Of a DNA stretch of 64,000 bases, positions 38,379 through 47,544 are shown piece by piece. How positions within the stretch are numbered: the first letter of the stretch is position 1; the number at the start of each line of letters is the position of its first letter. Below the pieces are notes generated by a model. The model was not told the DNA's origin, did no database searches, and saw nothing but the letters and a program-made list of their open reading frames with translations. Source of the DNA: Paracoccus sp. MA (GTDB lineage: Bacteria; Pseudomonadota; Alphaproteobacteria; Rhodobacterales; Rhodobacteraceae). The translations under genes were made by a program, and so were the position numbers. The stretch spans positions 16,001 through 80,000 of the forward strand of contig NZ_CP087597.1 in assembly GCF_020990385.1 (NCBI RefSeq), in the 5' to 3' direction.

Positions 38379-38462
38379 GAAACTCCTCCAGCGGAATGGT
38401 TTGGGTCAGCCTGCGATCTGGTGCTGCCGCGCCTCCTCCGGGGGTTCGCGGCAGCTTTGGGT

Positions 38463-38476
38463 TGTTAGCGTTAACA
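38463..38476 (-). promoter_or_regulatory. LacI/GntR-type operator candidate upstream of gntP
   Basis: TGTTAGCGTTAACA consists of arms TGTTA and TAACA around GCGT. It resembles operators of LacI-family gluconate repressors. No LacI-family gene is in the window, so the regulator would be encoded elsewhere. Confidence 0.5.
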
Positions 38477-38505
38477 CGTGCCGGACGAAAGGTTAAGAGG
38501 CTTCG

Positions 38506-38772
38506 CTAGCGCCGCGCCGCGCTGGCCAGATGGTCGTGCAGCAGGCGCATCTCGTCCGACAGGGCCAGTTCCAGCGCCGCCTCGGGGCCGGGAACCACGC
38601 CGGGATCTTCCTGCCCGTCCAGCATCACCTCGCGATCTTCCAGCCATCGCAGCATCTCGGCCCGGACGCTTTCGGGCGAAAGGTCCAGCAGCCTCTCAAG
38701 CGTGCGGCGATGCGCGATCATCCGGCCCTCGATGCCGTCGATCCGGGCGGCCAGCCTGTCCATCCTGTCCAT
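38506..38772 (-). CDS. Small hypothetical protein (88 aa)
   Basis: Not recognised. It is a mostly helical, charged protein with heptad-like spacing (MDRLAARIDGIEGRMIAHRR, then SPESVRAEMLRWLEDRE), so a coiled coil is possible. GGGAG lies 6 nt before ATG 38772. It sits between the FadR-type regulator and the gluconate operon on the same strand. Confidence 0.6.
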   Translation of the reverse strand: MDRMDRLAARIDGIEGRMIAHRRTLERLLDLSPESVRAEMLRWLEDREVMLDGQEDPGVVPGPEAALELALSDEMRLLHDHLASAARR

Positions 38773-38833
38773 GCCATCTCCCTGCGGTTGTTGGGAATCA
38801 TGATGGCACAGAAGCCGGAACCGGCAAACCCGT

Positions 38834-39607
38834 TCAGTTGCGCGCGGTCAGGCTGCCGCCCTCGATGCGGCGCAACGAGATTTCCAGCCGCGCCTCGGCG
38901 GCCATGATCTCGGCGCGGACGCGCTTGGTATAGCTCATGTGATCCTGGGCGGCACGGGCCGCCGCCTCGGGGTCGCGGGCCATGATCGCGTCGTGGATGG
39001 CGCGGTGCTGGGCGCGCAGCACGTCGCGCACCTCGGGCCGGGCATAAAGCTTTTCGCGGTTGTGGAACACGCCCTTGCGCAGCATGCCCGACAGCGCCCG
39101 CATGATCTGCAGCAGCACGATGTTGTGGCTGGCCTCGTAGACCGCGATATGCAGGTCGACATCGGCCTCGGCCTCGTGGCGGGGATCGGCCTCCTCATGG
39201 GCCAGGTCGATGCGCTCCATGCAGCGGGCCAGCGTCGCGCGGTCCACGTCATTGGCCCGCGTCGCGGCCAGGCTTGCCGCCATGCCCTCCAGCGTGCCGC
39301 GCAGTTCCAGATAGTCGTCCACCACCTCCCCGCGCGAGGCCATCAACTCGACCAGCGGATCGGTGATGCTGGTGGCCAGCGCCGCCACACGCCGCCCGCC
39401 GGCCGGATCGGCGACGATCAGCCCCTTTTCTTCCAGCATGCGGATGCCTTGGCGCAAAGTCGGGCGCGAGACGTTCAGGCGCAGCGCCATCTCGCGCTCG
39501 GGCAGCAGCGGGTCGCCGGGACGCAGCGAGCCTTCGAGAATCAGGTCCTCGATATGCCGGGCGGTGGTTTCCGCGGCGGGGGGACCTTTGTTCACTTCGC
39601 TGGCCAT
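38834..39607 (-). CDS. FadR-type GntR regulator, probable lactate-operon repressor (LldR-like)
   Basis: A 257-aa regulator: N-terminal GntR winged helix (about residues 15-80; LLPEREMALRLNVSRPTLRQ, then GIRMLEEKGLIV) and a C-terminal FCD ligand domain. FCD metal ligands fit DVDLHIAVYEASHN, HRAIHDAI and DHMSY. It is divergent from dld-lldPEFG and separated by 214 bp containing inverted repeats, which suggests control of lactate use; this is inferred. AAGGAG lies 7 nt before ATG 39607. Confidence 0.85.
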   Translation of the reverse strand: MASEVNKGPPAAETTARHIEDLILEGSLRPGDPLLPEREMALRLNVSRPTLRQGIRMLEEKGLIVADPAGGRRVAALATSITDPLVELMASRGEVVDDYLELRGTLEGMAASLAATRANDVDRATLARCMERIDLAHEEADPRHEAEADVDLHIAVYEASHNIVLLQIMRALSGMLRKGVFHNREKLYARPEVRDVLRAQHRAIHDAIMARDPEAAARAAQDHMSYTKRVRAEIMAAEARLEISLRRIEGGSLTARN

Positions 39608-39710
39608 GCTCGACTCCTTCGGGGACTGCCGGGATTTCAGGGCTTTAGCCTGCGGCATCCGGCCTTGAAAGATAGCTGAATCGCCCGATCTGGTGCAATC
39701 GATTTCCCGC

Positions 39711-39739
39711 TTGACCCAAATGGTCAAATTATTTTACCA
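39711..39739. promoter_or_regulatory. Operator/promoter candidate for the lactate operon
   Basis: TTGACC (39711-39716) and GGTCAA (39722-39727) form a perfect inverted repeat with a 5-nt spacer. TGGT (39721-39724) and ACCA (39736-39739) form a second pair like those of FadR-type sites. The TTGACC could also be a -35 element for dld. Binding by the divergent regulator is inferred. Confidence 0.5.
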
Positions 39740-39821
39740 AGACAGAGGGGAAGGTAAAGCGATCTGCTCATGCCGTGCCATGCGGCGCGGAGCCTGCCCC
39801 CCATGACGGGAGGGGAAAGCC

Positions 39822-41531
39822 ATGACGCGACCCGGCCATGCCGAGGCAGCCGCAGACCGTGGGCCATTGCTGGATCGCCTGCGCGAAATCGTGGGGCCGG
39901 CGCATGTGCTGACCGCCGACCGCGCCACCCGCCGCTATACCCGCGGCTTCCGCTATGGCGAGGGGCCGGTCGCGGCGGTGGTCCGCCCCGGCTCGCTGGT
40001 GCAGATGTGGCGGGTGCTGAACGCCGCCGTCGCCTCGGGCCGCGCGGTGATCCTGCAGGCGGCGAATACCGGGCTGACCGGCGGCTCGACCCCCTGGGGC
40101 CAGGATTACGACCGCGAGATCGTGCTGCTCTCGGTCATGCGCCTGCGCGGCATCCATCTGCTCGGCGCCGGCGAACAGGTGCTCTGCCTGCCCGGCGCCA
40201 CGCTCGACGCGCTGGAAAAGCGCCTGCGCCCGCTGGGACGAGAGCCGCATTCGGTGATCGGCTCAAGCTGCATCGGCGCCTCGGTTCTGGGCGGCATCTG
40301 CAACAATTCCGGCGGCGCGCTGATCCAGCGCGGCCCGGCCTATACCGAGATGAGCCTTTACGCCGAGGTGCGCGCCGACGGCTCGGTGGCGTTGGTCAAC
40401 CATCTGGGCCTCGACCTCGGCGACGACCCCGAGGACATCCTCGCCCGCGTCGAGGCGGGCGACCTGCCTGCGCCTGCGCCCACCGACGCCTGGGCCTCGG
40501 ACCGCGAATATGCCGACCATGTCCGCGACATCGAGGCCGCGACGCCCGCCCGCTTCAACGCCGACCCGCGCCGGCTGCACGAATCCTCGGGCTGCGCCGG
40601 CAAGCTCGCGGTCTTTGCCGTGCGGCTGGACACGTTCCAGGCCGAAAAGGACACGGCGGTCTTCTATATCGGCAGCAACGACCCCGACGAGCTGACCCGG
40701 ATCCGCCGCCATATCCTGGCCAATTTCGACAGCCTGCCCATCGCCGGCGAATACATCCACCGCGAAGCCTATGACGTGGCGGCAAAATACGGCAAGGACA
40801 CCTTCCTGTTCATCCGCCATGCCGGCACCGACCGCATGCCGGCCCTGTTCGCCGCCAAGGCGCGCATGGACGCGCTGACCGAGCGGCTGGGACTGGGCGC
40901 CACCCTTTCCGACCGGCTGGCGCAGGGGATCGCCGCGCTGGCGCCCCAGCACCTGCCCAAGCGGATGAACGCCTTCCGCGACCGCTACGAGCACCACCTG
41001 CTGCTGCGCATGGGCGGCACGGGCATCGCCGAGGCGCGCGACTATCTCTCAGCCATCTTCCCCTCGGCGCAGGGCGACATGTTCGAATGCACCCCCGAGG
41101 AGGGCAAGGCCGCCTTCCTGCACCGTTTCGCCGTGGCCGGCGCCGCCGTGCGCTACCGCGCCATCCATGCCCGCGAGGTCGAGGACATCGTGGCCCTCGA
41201 CATCGCCCTGCGCCGCAACGACCGCGACTGGATCGAGCGCCTGCCGCCCGAGCTCGACGCCAAGATCGAGAAGAAGCTCTATTACGGCCATTTCTTCTGC
41301 CACGTCTTCCATCAGGATTACGTGGTGAAAAAGGGCCAGGACTGCCTGGCCGTGGAACATGAGATGTGGCGCCTGCTGGACGACCGCGGCGCCGAATACC
41401 CGGCCGAGCACAATGTCGGCCACCTTTACAACGCCAAGCCGGAGCTGGCGGGCTTCTATCGGCAGCTGGACCCGACCAACAGCCTGAACCCCGGCATCGG
41501 CCAGACCTCGAAATGCGCGCATTGGCACTAG
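39822..41531 (+). CDS. dld: Quinone-dependent D-lactate dehydrogenase (Dld)
   Basis: A 569-aa FAD flavoprotein oxidising D-lactate to pyruvate at the membrane. The FAD-binding type 4 domain (about residues 35-240) contains LQAANTGLTGGSTPWGQDYD and GSSCIGASVLGGICNNSGGA. The C-terminal membrane-binding domain ends with FHQDYVVKKGQD and AEHNVGHLY. Length and blocks match E. coli Dld rather than the glycolate-oxidase type. GGGAGGGGAAAG precedes ATG 39822. Confidence 0.93.
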   Translation: MTRPGHAEAAADRGPLLDRLREIVGPAHVLTADRATRRYTRGFRYGEGPVAAVVRPGSLVQMWRVLNAAVASGRAVILQAANTGLTGGSTPWGQDYDREIVLLSVMRLRGIHLLGAGEQVLCLPGATLDALEKRLRPLGREPHSVIGSSCIGASVLGGICNNSGGALIQRGPAYTEMSLYAEVRADGSVALVNHLGLDLGDDPEDILARVEAGDLPAPAPTDAWASDREYADHVRDIEAATPARFNADPRRLHESSGCAGKLAVFAVRLDTFQAEKDTAVFYIGSNDPDELTRIRRHILANFDSLPIAGEYIHREAYDVAAKYGKDTFLFIRHAGTDRMPALFAAKARMDALTERLGLGATLSDRLAQGIAALAPQHLPKRMNAFRDRYEHHLLLRMGGTGIAEARDYLSAIFPSAQGDMFECTPEEGKAAFLHRFAVAGAAVRYRAIHAREVEDIVALDIALRRNDRDWIERLPPELDAKIEKKLYYGHFFCHVFHQDYVVKKGQDCLAVEHEMWRLLDDRGAEYPAEHNVGHLYNAKPELAGFYRQLDPTNSLNPGIGQTSKCAHWH

Positions 41532-41608
41532 GCCGCGCCATCCAAGACGACCGCGCAGGAATGCGCACCCGCAACGGCGGAACCGCCCGCCCCATCTGAG
41601 GAGGAAAG

Positions 41609-43375
41609 ATGGCTGGACTAATCACATTCATCCTGGCCCTGCTGCCCATCGCCACGGTCTTCGTGCTGCTGGTGGTGCTGGCGAAATCGGCCAAGTTCTC
41701 GATGCTGGTGGCCTATCTCGTCACCGTCGCCACCGCCCTGCTGATCTGGGGCACCCAGCTGAACACGGTCATGGGCGCCACGGTGAACGGCGTCGTGACC
41801 GCCGTCAGCCTGCTCTACATCGTGTTCGGCGCCATCCTGATGCTCTACACGCTCGAGGAAAGCGGCGGCATCCGCTCGATCCGGGCCGGCTTCACCTCGA
41901 TCTCGCCCGACCGGCGGGTGCAGGCGATCATCATCGCCTGGCTCTTCGGCTCGCTGATCGAGGGCGCCTCGGGCTTCGGCACGCCGGCGGCCATCGCCGC
42001 GCCGCTGCTGGTCGCCATCGGCTTTCCCGCCATGGCCGCCGTCATGGTGACGCTGATCATCCAGAGCACGCCGGTATCCTTCGGCGCGGTCGGCACGCCG
42101 ATCCTGGTCGGCGTGCGCACCGGGCTGGCCGACCAGCAGATCGTCGAGTCCACCATCGCCCCGATGGCCTTCGGCGACTACCTGCTGGAGATCGCGGTCA
42201 AGGTCGCCACCCTCCACGGGCTGATCGGCTTCCTGATCCCGCTGATCCTGGTCGGCATGCTGACCCGCTTCTTCGGCGCCAACCGCTCCTTTGCCGAGGG
42301 CTTCCGCATCTGGAAATTCGCGCTGTTCGCGGGCCTCGCCTTCACCGTGCCCTATTACATCATCGCCGCGACCTTGGGGCCGGAATTCCCCTCGCTGCTG
42401 GGCGGCATCATCGGGCTGCTGATCGTGGTGCCGGCGGCGCAGCGCGGCTTCCTGATCCCGAAGGAAAGCTTCGACTTCCCGCCGCGCCGCGACTGGAACG
42501 ACAACTGGGTCGGCAAGCTCGACGATCTCGAGGATCACAACGCCCACAAGCCGGTGATGCCGCTGGCCAAGGCATGGGCGCCCTATGTCTTCGTCGTGGC
42601 GCTGCTGGTCGTCACCCGCTCGATCGCGCCGATCAAGGCATGGCTCACCTCGCCCGAGATGACGATCGCCTTCCGCGACCTGTTCGGCTCGGGCATCAAC
42701 GCCTCGGTGCAGGTGCTGTTCCTGCCCGGCACCATCCTGATCCTGGCCTCGCTCTTCACCTTCGTGCTGCATGGCATGTCGGGGCGCGACTACGGGCGGG
42801 CGCTGAAATCCTCGGGCACGACCATGATCGCCGCCGCCCCGGCGCTGCTGCTGGCGGTGCCGATGGTGCAGGTGTTCCTGAACTCGGCCTCGGACAGCTA
42901 TGCCAGCATGCCCATCGTGCTGGCCCAGGGCGTTTCCTCGGTGGTGGGGGATGCCTGGCCGATGTTCGCACCGCTGATCGGGGCCATGGGCGCCTTCGTC
43001 GCCGGCTCGAACACGGTCAGCAACATGATGTTCTCGCTCTTCCAGTTCTCGACCGCCGAACAGATCGGCCTGGGGGCGGCGGGCGCGGGCACCGTGGTGG
43101 CGCTGCAGGCCATCGGGGGCGCGGCGGGCAACATGATCTGCGTGCATAACGTCGTCGCCGCCTCGGCCACCGTCGGCCTGACCGACCGCGAGGGCGCGAT
43201 CATCCGCCAGACCCTGATCCCCATGGCCTATTACGTGGTGCAGGGCGGGCTGATCGGCTTTGCGCTCTTGACCGGCAACCTGATGTGGTGGGCCGCCGCC
43301 GCGATCTGGGCCGCCGCGGTGCTGTTCTTCATGTCGCGCAGCCGCGGTTCCGTGCCGGCCACCGTGACCAACTAG
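41609..43375 (+). CDS. lldP: L-lactate permease (LldP family)
   Basis: A 588-aa proton-coupled lactate symporter with about 13 helices. Conserved blocks are [40 protein letters not shown] and [31 protein letters not shown] precedes ATG 41609. It should import both lactate isomers and glycolate for the enzymes encoded on either side. Confidence 0.94.
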   Translation: MAGLITFILALLPIATVFVLLVVLAKSAKFSMLVAYLVTVATALLIWGTQLNTVMGATVNGVVTAVSLLYIVFGAILMLYTLEESGGIRSIRAGFTSISPDRRVQAIIIAWLFGSLIEGASGFGTPAAIAAPLLVAIGFPAMAAVMVTLIIQSTPVSFGAVGTPILVGVRTGLADQQIVESTIAPMAFGDYLLEIAVKVATLHGLIGFLIPLILVGMLTRFFGANRSFAEGFRIWKFALFAGLAFTVPYYIIAATLGPEFPSLLGGIIGLLIVVPAAQRGFLIPKESFDFPPRRDWNDNWVGKLDDLEDHNAHKPVMPLAKAWAPYVFVVALLVVTRSIAPIKAWLTSPEMTIAFRDLFGSGINASVQVLFLPGTILILASLFTFVLHGMSGRDYGRALKSSGTTMIAAAPALLLAVPMVQVFLNSASDSYASMPIVLAQGVSSVVGDAWPMFAPLIGAMGAFVAGSNTVSNMMFSLFQFSTAEQIGLGAAGAGTVVALQAIGGAAGNMICVHNVVAASATVGLTDREGAIIRQTLIPMAYYVVQGGLIGFALLTGNLMWWAAAAIWAAAVLFFMSRSRGSVPATVTN

Positions 43376-43385
43376 GGGAAAGCCC

Positions 43386-44156
43386 ATGACCGGAGAGCCA
43401 AAACCGACGGTCGGTCTGTTCGTGACCTGCCTTGTCGACGCCATCCGCCCGCAGATCGGCTTCGCAACCCTTCAGCTTCTTGAGGAAGCGGGCTGCGTGG
43501 TCGAGGTGCCGCAGGCCCAGACCTGCTGCGGCCAGCCGGCGCTGAACAGCGGCGACGACCGCGATGCGGCGCATCTGGCCCGCCAGACCATCGCGGCCTT
43601 CGAGGGCTACGACTATGTCGTCCTGCCCTCGGGCTCCTGCGCGGCAACCATGGTGCATGGCTATCCGGACCTTCTGGCGGGCGACCCGGACTGGGCCGCC
43701 CGCGCCAGAGCCATGGCCGCGAAAACCCATGAGATCACCAGTTTCCTGGCCGATGTCATGGGCTACGCGCCCGCGGGGCGGAGGCTCAATGCCTCCGCCA
43801 CCTATCACGACAGCTGCTCGGGCCTGCGCGAGCTTGGCATCGCCGCCCAGCCCCGCGCGCTGCTCAGCCATGTGGAAGGGCTGGAGATGCGCGGCCTGCC
43901 CGGCAACGATGTCTGCTGCGGCTTCGGCGGCACCTTCTGCGTGAAATATTCCGACATCTCGAACGCCATCGTCACCGAAAAGGCCGAGGCCATCGAGGAG
44001 ACCGGCGCCGAGATCCTGCTGGCCGGCGATCTCGGCTGCCTGATGAACATGGCCGGCAAGCTCAACCGCCGCGGCGCAAAGACCCGCTGCTTCCACACCG
44101 TCGAGGTTCTGGCCGGCCAGGCGGATGGCCCCGCCATCGGCGAGGAGGCATTATGA
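43386..44156 (+). CDS. lldE: L-lactate oxidation protein LldE/LutA
   Basis: A 256-aa cysteine-rich (CCG domain) protein, one of three subunits of the non-flavin L-lactate dehydrogenase. Cluster motifs are QTCCGQPALNSGD with LPSGSCAATM in the first half and HDSCSGLRELGI with DVCCGFGGTFCVKY in the second. It starts 10 nt after lldP and overlaps lldF by ATGA. Confidence 0.93.
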   Translation: MTGEPKPTVGLFVTCLVDAIRPQIGFATLQLLEEAGCVVEVPQAQTCCGQPALNSGDDRDAAHLARQTIAAFEGYDYVVLPSGSCAATMVHGYPDLLAGDPDWAARARAMAAKTHEITSFLADVMGYAPAGRRLNASATYHDSCSGLRELGIAAQPRALLSHVEGLEMRGLPGNDVCCGFGGTFCVKYSDISNAIVTEKAEAIEETGAEILLAGDLGCLMNMAGKLNRRGAKTRCFHTVEVLAGQADGPAIGEEAL

Positions 44157-45562
44157 GCGCCCTGCCCGATTTCAAGAACCGCGCCAGGGCGGCACTGGCC
44201 GACCCGGTGCTGAAGGTCGCCATCGACCGCACTACCGGCAATGCCGAAAGGAAGCGCGCCGCCGCCGTCGCCGCCTTCCCGGAATTCGAAGCCGCCCGCG
44301 CCCGCGGCAAGGCGATCAAGGACCATGTCACCGCCCATATCGACCATTACCTGGAACAGTTCGAGCGAAACGCCACCGCCCGCGGCGCCCAGGTCCACTG
44401 GGCTGCCGACGATGCCGAGGCCCGCGCCATCGTCACCCGCATCTGCCTGGCCGCCGACGCGAAGCTCGTGACCCGTGCCAAATCCATGCTGGGCGAGGAA
44501 ATCGGCCTGCCCCACGCCCTTGCCGATGCCGGCATCGAGCGGGTCGAGACCGACCTGGCCGAGCACATCATCCAGCTGGCGGGCGAGGCCCCCTCGCATA
44601 TCATCTGGCCCGCCATGCACCGCACCCGCGAACAGGTGGCCGAGCTTTTCAAGGCCGGCCACCAGCCGCCGCCCGCCGCCGAGGACCCGGCGACCATGGT
44701 GCAAAGCGCCCGCCGGGTGCTGCGTCAGAAATTCCTGTCCGCCGATATCGGCATATCCGGCGCGAATTTCCTGGTCGCCGATACCGGCGCCACCTGCACG
44801 GTCACGAACGAGGGCAATGCAGAGCTGACCACCACGCCGCCGCGCATCCATATCGTGACCGCGGGAATCGAGAAGCTGGTGCCCTCGACCGCCCATGCCT
44901 TCGCGCTGCTGCGCCTGCTGGTGCGTTCGGCCACCGGCGGCGAGATGACGCAATACACCACCTTCCACGCCGGCCCCAGGCGCCCCGGCGATGCCGACGG
45001 CCCCGAGGAGATGCATATCGTCCTGGTCGATAACGGCCGCAGCCGGATGCTGGCGAACGAGTTCCGCGAGATGCTGCGCTGCATCCGCTGCGGCGCCTGC
45101 ATGAACCATTGCGTGGTCTATCGCCAGATCGGCGGCCATGCCTATGGCGGCACCTATCCCGGCCCGATGGGCTCGGTCCTGACGCCGGTGCTGGACGGGC
45201 TGGCGGCGTCCCGCGACCTGCCCAATGCCTGCACCATGAACGGCCGCTGCGCCGAGGTCTGCCCGGTCGGCATCCCGCTGCCCACCCTTCTGCGCGCCTG
45301 GCGCCGCCGCAGCTGGCGCGAGGGGCTGGAGCCCGGATCGCTCCGCGCCGGCATCGGGATCTGGGCGCAATTGGCCCGCCGCCCCCGGCTCTATCGCCTC
45401 GCCACCCGCATCGGCCTGCCGCTGATGCGGCTGTTCGGCAAGGGCGGCTGGATCGCGCGCCTGCCGCTGGCCGGGGGCTGGACCGCGCATCGCGACCTGC
45501 CCCGCCCGGCGGCCCGCAGCTTCATGGACCAATACCGCGCCCGGCAGAAAGGCCGCAAATGA
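44153..45562 (+). CDS. lldF: L-lactate oxidation iron-sulfur protein LldF/LutB
   Basis: A 469-aa iron-sulfur subunit. The N-terminal LUD domain (about residues 60-290) includes KSMLGEEIGLPHALADAGIE and GISGANFLVADTGA. Two ferredoxin-type motifs follow: CIRCGACMNHCVVY and CTMNGRCAEVCPVGIPLP. It couples lactate oxidation to electron transfer together with LldE and LldG. Overlaps lldE and lldG by ATGA. Confidence 0.93.
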   Translation: MSALPDFKNRARAALADPVLKVAIDRTTGNAERKRAAAVAAFPEFEAARARGKAIKDHVTAHIDHYLEQFERNATARGAQVHWAADDAEARAIVTRICLAADAKLVTRAKSMLGEEIGLPHALADAGIERVETDLAEHIIQLAGEAPSHIIWPAMHRTREQVAELFKAGHQPPPAAEDPATMVQSARRVLRQKFLSADIGISGANFLVADTGATCTVTNEGNAELTTTPPRIHIVTAGIEKLVPSTAHAFALLRLLVRSATGGEMTQYTTFHAGPRRPGDADGPEEMHIVLVDNGRSRMLANEFREMLRCIRCGACMNHCVVYRQIGGHAYGGTYPGPMGSVLTPVLDGLAASRDLPNACTMNGRCAEVCPVGIPLPTLLRAWRRRSWREGLEPGSLRAGIGIWAQLARRPRLYRLATRIGLPLMRLFGKGGWIARLPLAGGWTAHRDLPRPAARSFMDQYRARQKGRK

Positions 45563-46203
45563 CCGCCCGCACCCGCATCCTTTCGGCGATCCGCACGGCC
45601 CTCGGCCCCGGCAAGCCGCCGGCGCAGATCGCGGCCGAGGCCGCCGCCCTGCTCGACCCCGCCGACATCGCCCGCCCGCGCCTGGCCGCGCCGAGCCTGC
45701 CCGACGCCTTCGCGCAGAAGGCGACCGCGCTCGGCACCAGCATCGACCGCGTGGCCAGCCTGGCCGATGTGCCGCGGGCCATGGCCCGCTATCTCGACGC
45801 CCATGGCCTGCCGCCCCGCTTCGCCATGCAGCCCGCGCCGGACCTGGCGGCGCTTGACTGGCAGGGCCTCGCCCCGCATCCGGGCCTCGCCCCGGATGAG
45901 CCCGCCGCGCTCGGCCTTGCGCTGCACGGCATCGCAGAAAGCGGCTCGCTGGTCATCCATTCGGGACCGGAAAACCCGATCCTCATGGCCTTCCTGCCGC
46001 TGCACCATGTCGTGCTGCTGCGCGAAGCCACGCTCCTGCCCTATCTGGAAGACTACGCCGCCCGCCTCTCGGCCGAGACCGTGCCGCGCAACGCCATCCT
46101 CATCACCGGCCCCAGCGGCACCACCGATATCGAGGGCAGCTATGTGCGCGGCGCCCACGGCCCCGGCTTCCTGCATGTGATCCTGATCGCGGAACCGGGC
46201 TGA
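45559..46203 (+). CDS. lldG: L-lactate oxidation protein LldG/LutC
   Basis: A 214-aa LUD-domain protein, the third subunit of the LldEFG complex. The domain core is ALHGIAESGSLVIHSGPEN, with HVVLLREATLLPYLEDY and ILITGPSGTTDIEGSYVRGA. It ends the lactate operon. A CATGGC...GCCATG inverted repeat follows at about 46227 without a T-run. Confidence 0.92.
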   Translation: MTARTRILSAIRTALGPGKPPAQIAAEAAALLDPADIARPRLAAPSLPDAFAQKATALGTSIDRVASLADVPRAMARYLDAHGLPPRFAMQPAPDLAALDWQGLAPHPGLAPDEPAALGLALHGIAESGSLVIHSGPENPILMAFLPLHHVVLLREATLLPYLEDYAARLSAETVPRNAILITGPSGTTDIEGSYVRGAHGPGFLHVILIAEPG

Positions 46204-46251
46204 CCGCCGCCGCGATCTGGCCTAGCATGGCGGCAGCCATGGGAGGCCGCG

Positions 46252-46821
46252 ATGACCGACGCCCCGCAAACGCAGGAAAGGCCGCAGGACATCCCCCGCG
46301 AGCATTTCCTGCTTTTCGTCGCCATCCCGCCGCCCGGGGTGGCGGCGCGGATCGAGGACGCCTGGCGCCTCGCGAACCGCCGCGACCGCTTTCGCCGCGC
46401 CACGCTGCACATGACCATCCTGCCGGTGCTGCGCACCCCGCAGCTGGCGCCGGGCATGGCCGAGGCGCTTGGCCGGCCGCTCGACGGGCTCGACTTTCCC
46501 GCCTTCGACCTGGTGCTGGACCGGCTGACCACCTTCGGCCCGCCGCGCCGCCGCGACCGGCCGCTGGTGCTGGTCGGCCAGCAGGAAAACCCCGCCCCGG
46601 ACGCGCTGTGCCAGACGCTCTGGCAGCGCCTCGCTGCCGCCGGGCTGGCCGTCGCCCGCCACCGCGTCACCCCGCATGTGACCCTGGCCTATGGCAAGCC
46701 CCTGCCGCCCGAAGGCATCTCCGTGCCGCCGGTGCATTGGCGGGTGGACGAGCTGGTGCTGATCGACAGCCTGCAGGGCCTGGGCCGGCATGTTCCGCTG
46801 GCGCGCTGGCGGCTGCCCTGA
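46252..46821 (+). CDS. 2'-5' RNA ligase family 2H phosphoesterase (ThpR-like)
   Basis: A 189-aa protein with the two H-x-T motifs of 2H phosphoesterases: ATLHMTILP near residue 53 and VTPHVTLAYG near residue 143. ThpR homologues hydrolyse 2',3'-cyclic phosphates or ligate tRNA halves; the biological substrate is not known. GGGAGG is 5 nt upstream of ATG 46252. It lies between lldG and bioR without clear linkage to either. Confidence 0.85.
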   Translation: MTDAPQTQERPQDIPREHFLLFVAIPPPGVAARIEDAWRLANRRDRFRRATLHMTILPVLRTPQLAPGMAEALGRPLDGLDFPAFDLVLDRLTTFGPPRRRDRPLVLVGQQENPAPDALCQTLWQRLAAAGLAVARHRVTPHVTLAYGKPLPPEGISVPPVHWRVDELVLIDSLQGLGRHVPLARWRLP

Positions 46822-46836
46822 AACGGCCCCGAAGCC

Positions 46837-46846
46837 TTATCGACAA
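46837..46846 (+). promoter_or_regulatory. BioR-like box upstream of bioR
   Basis: TTATCGACAA matches 8 of 10 positions of the TTATCTATAA motif that BioR recognises. It lies 30 nt before the bioR start, so autoregulation is possible. Weak on its own. Confidence 0.35.
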
Positions 46847-46875
46847 TCCCCGCCCCCCGGCTTATCCATGCCGCC

Positions 46876-47544
46876 ATGAGCGCAGGATCGGAAGAAACCC
46901 TGGCGGTCCGCATCAGCCGCGTGCTGGCCGACCGGATCGTATCGGGCGAGATCGGCCCGGGCGAGCGGCTGCGCCAGGACCATATCGCCGAGGAATTCGG
47001 CGCCAGCCACGTCCCGGTGCGCGAGGCCTTCCGCCGGCTGGAAGCCCAGGGCCTGGCGATCAGCGAACCGCGCCGCGGCGTGCGCGTCGCCGCCTTCGAC
47101 CTGCCCGAGGTCAAGGAGGTGGCCGAGATGCGCGCCGCGCTGGAAGAACTGGCGCTGCGCCACGCCGCGCCGCACCTGACCCCGGCGATCCTGCACGCGG
47201 CGGAAGAGGCGACCAAGGCCGGCGACGCCTCGCGCGACGTGCGCAGCTGGGAGGCGGCGAACCGCCGTTTCCACAAGCTGATCCTGACCCCCTGCGCCAT
47301 GCCGCGCCTGCTCGCCGCCATCGACGACCTGCATGCGGCCAGCGCCCGGTTCCTGTTCGCCGCCTGGCAGTCGAACTGGGAAACGCGCACCGACCACGAC
47401 CACCGCGCCATCCTCGCCGCGCTGCGCAAGGGCGAGGTAGACCTGGCTTGCGCCACGCTGGCGCGGCATGTGCGCTGGATCGGCCGCCGCCCGGTGCCCG
47501 CCAGCGGCGACAAGCTGCGCGACGCCTTCGCCATCCACGGCTAG
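46876..47544 (+). CDS. bioR: BioR, GntR-family biotin regulator
   Basis: A 222-aa GntR/FCD-type regulator. The winged helix (about residues 8-75) contains LRQDHIAEEFGASHVPVREA and RRLEAQGLAISEPRRGVRVA, a combination I associate with alphaproteobacterial BioR. The C-terminal part has FHKLILTPCAMPRLLAAIDD followed by LHAASARF, and DHDHRAILAAL. It is tail-to-tail with the biotin operon, sharing a CTAG at 47541-47544 in which both stop codons sit. Known BioR represses biotin genes through TTATCTATAA-type boxes, found here upstream of bioB. Confidence 0.88.
   Translation: MSAGSEETLAVRISRVLADRIVSGEIGPGERLRQDHIAEEFGASHVPVREAFRRLEAQGLAISEPRRGVRVAAFDLPEVKEVAEMRAALEELALRHAAPHLTPAILHAAEEATKAGDASRDVRSWEAANRRFHKLILTPCAMPRLLAAIDDLHAASARFLFAAWQSNWETRTDHDHRAILAALRKGEVDLACATLARHVRWIGRRPVPASGDKLRDAFAIHG

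Noticed and set aside
37143..38468. A 441-codon plus-strand frame opposite gntP.
   Set aside because: Mirror of the permease gene, extremely Gln/Arg/His-rich and without any domain.
41618..43444. A 608-codon minus-strand frame opposite lldP.
   Set aside because: It is Asp/His/Gln/Arg-rich, the usual mirror of a hydrophobic membrane-protein gene.
46227..46242. The CATGGC...GCCATG inverted repeat after lldG as a terminator.
   Set aside because: No T-tract follows and the stem is short.
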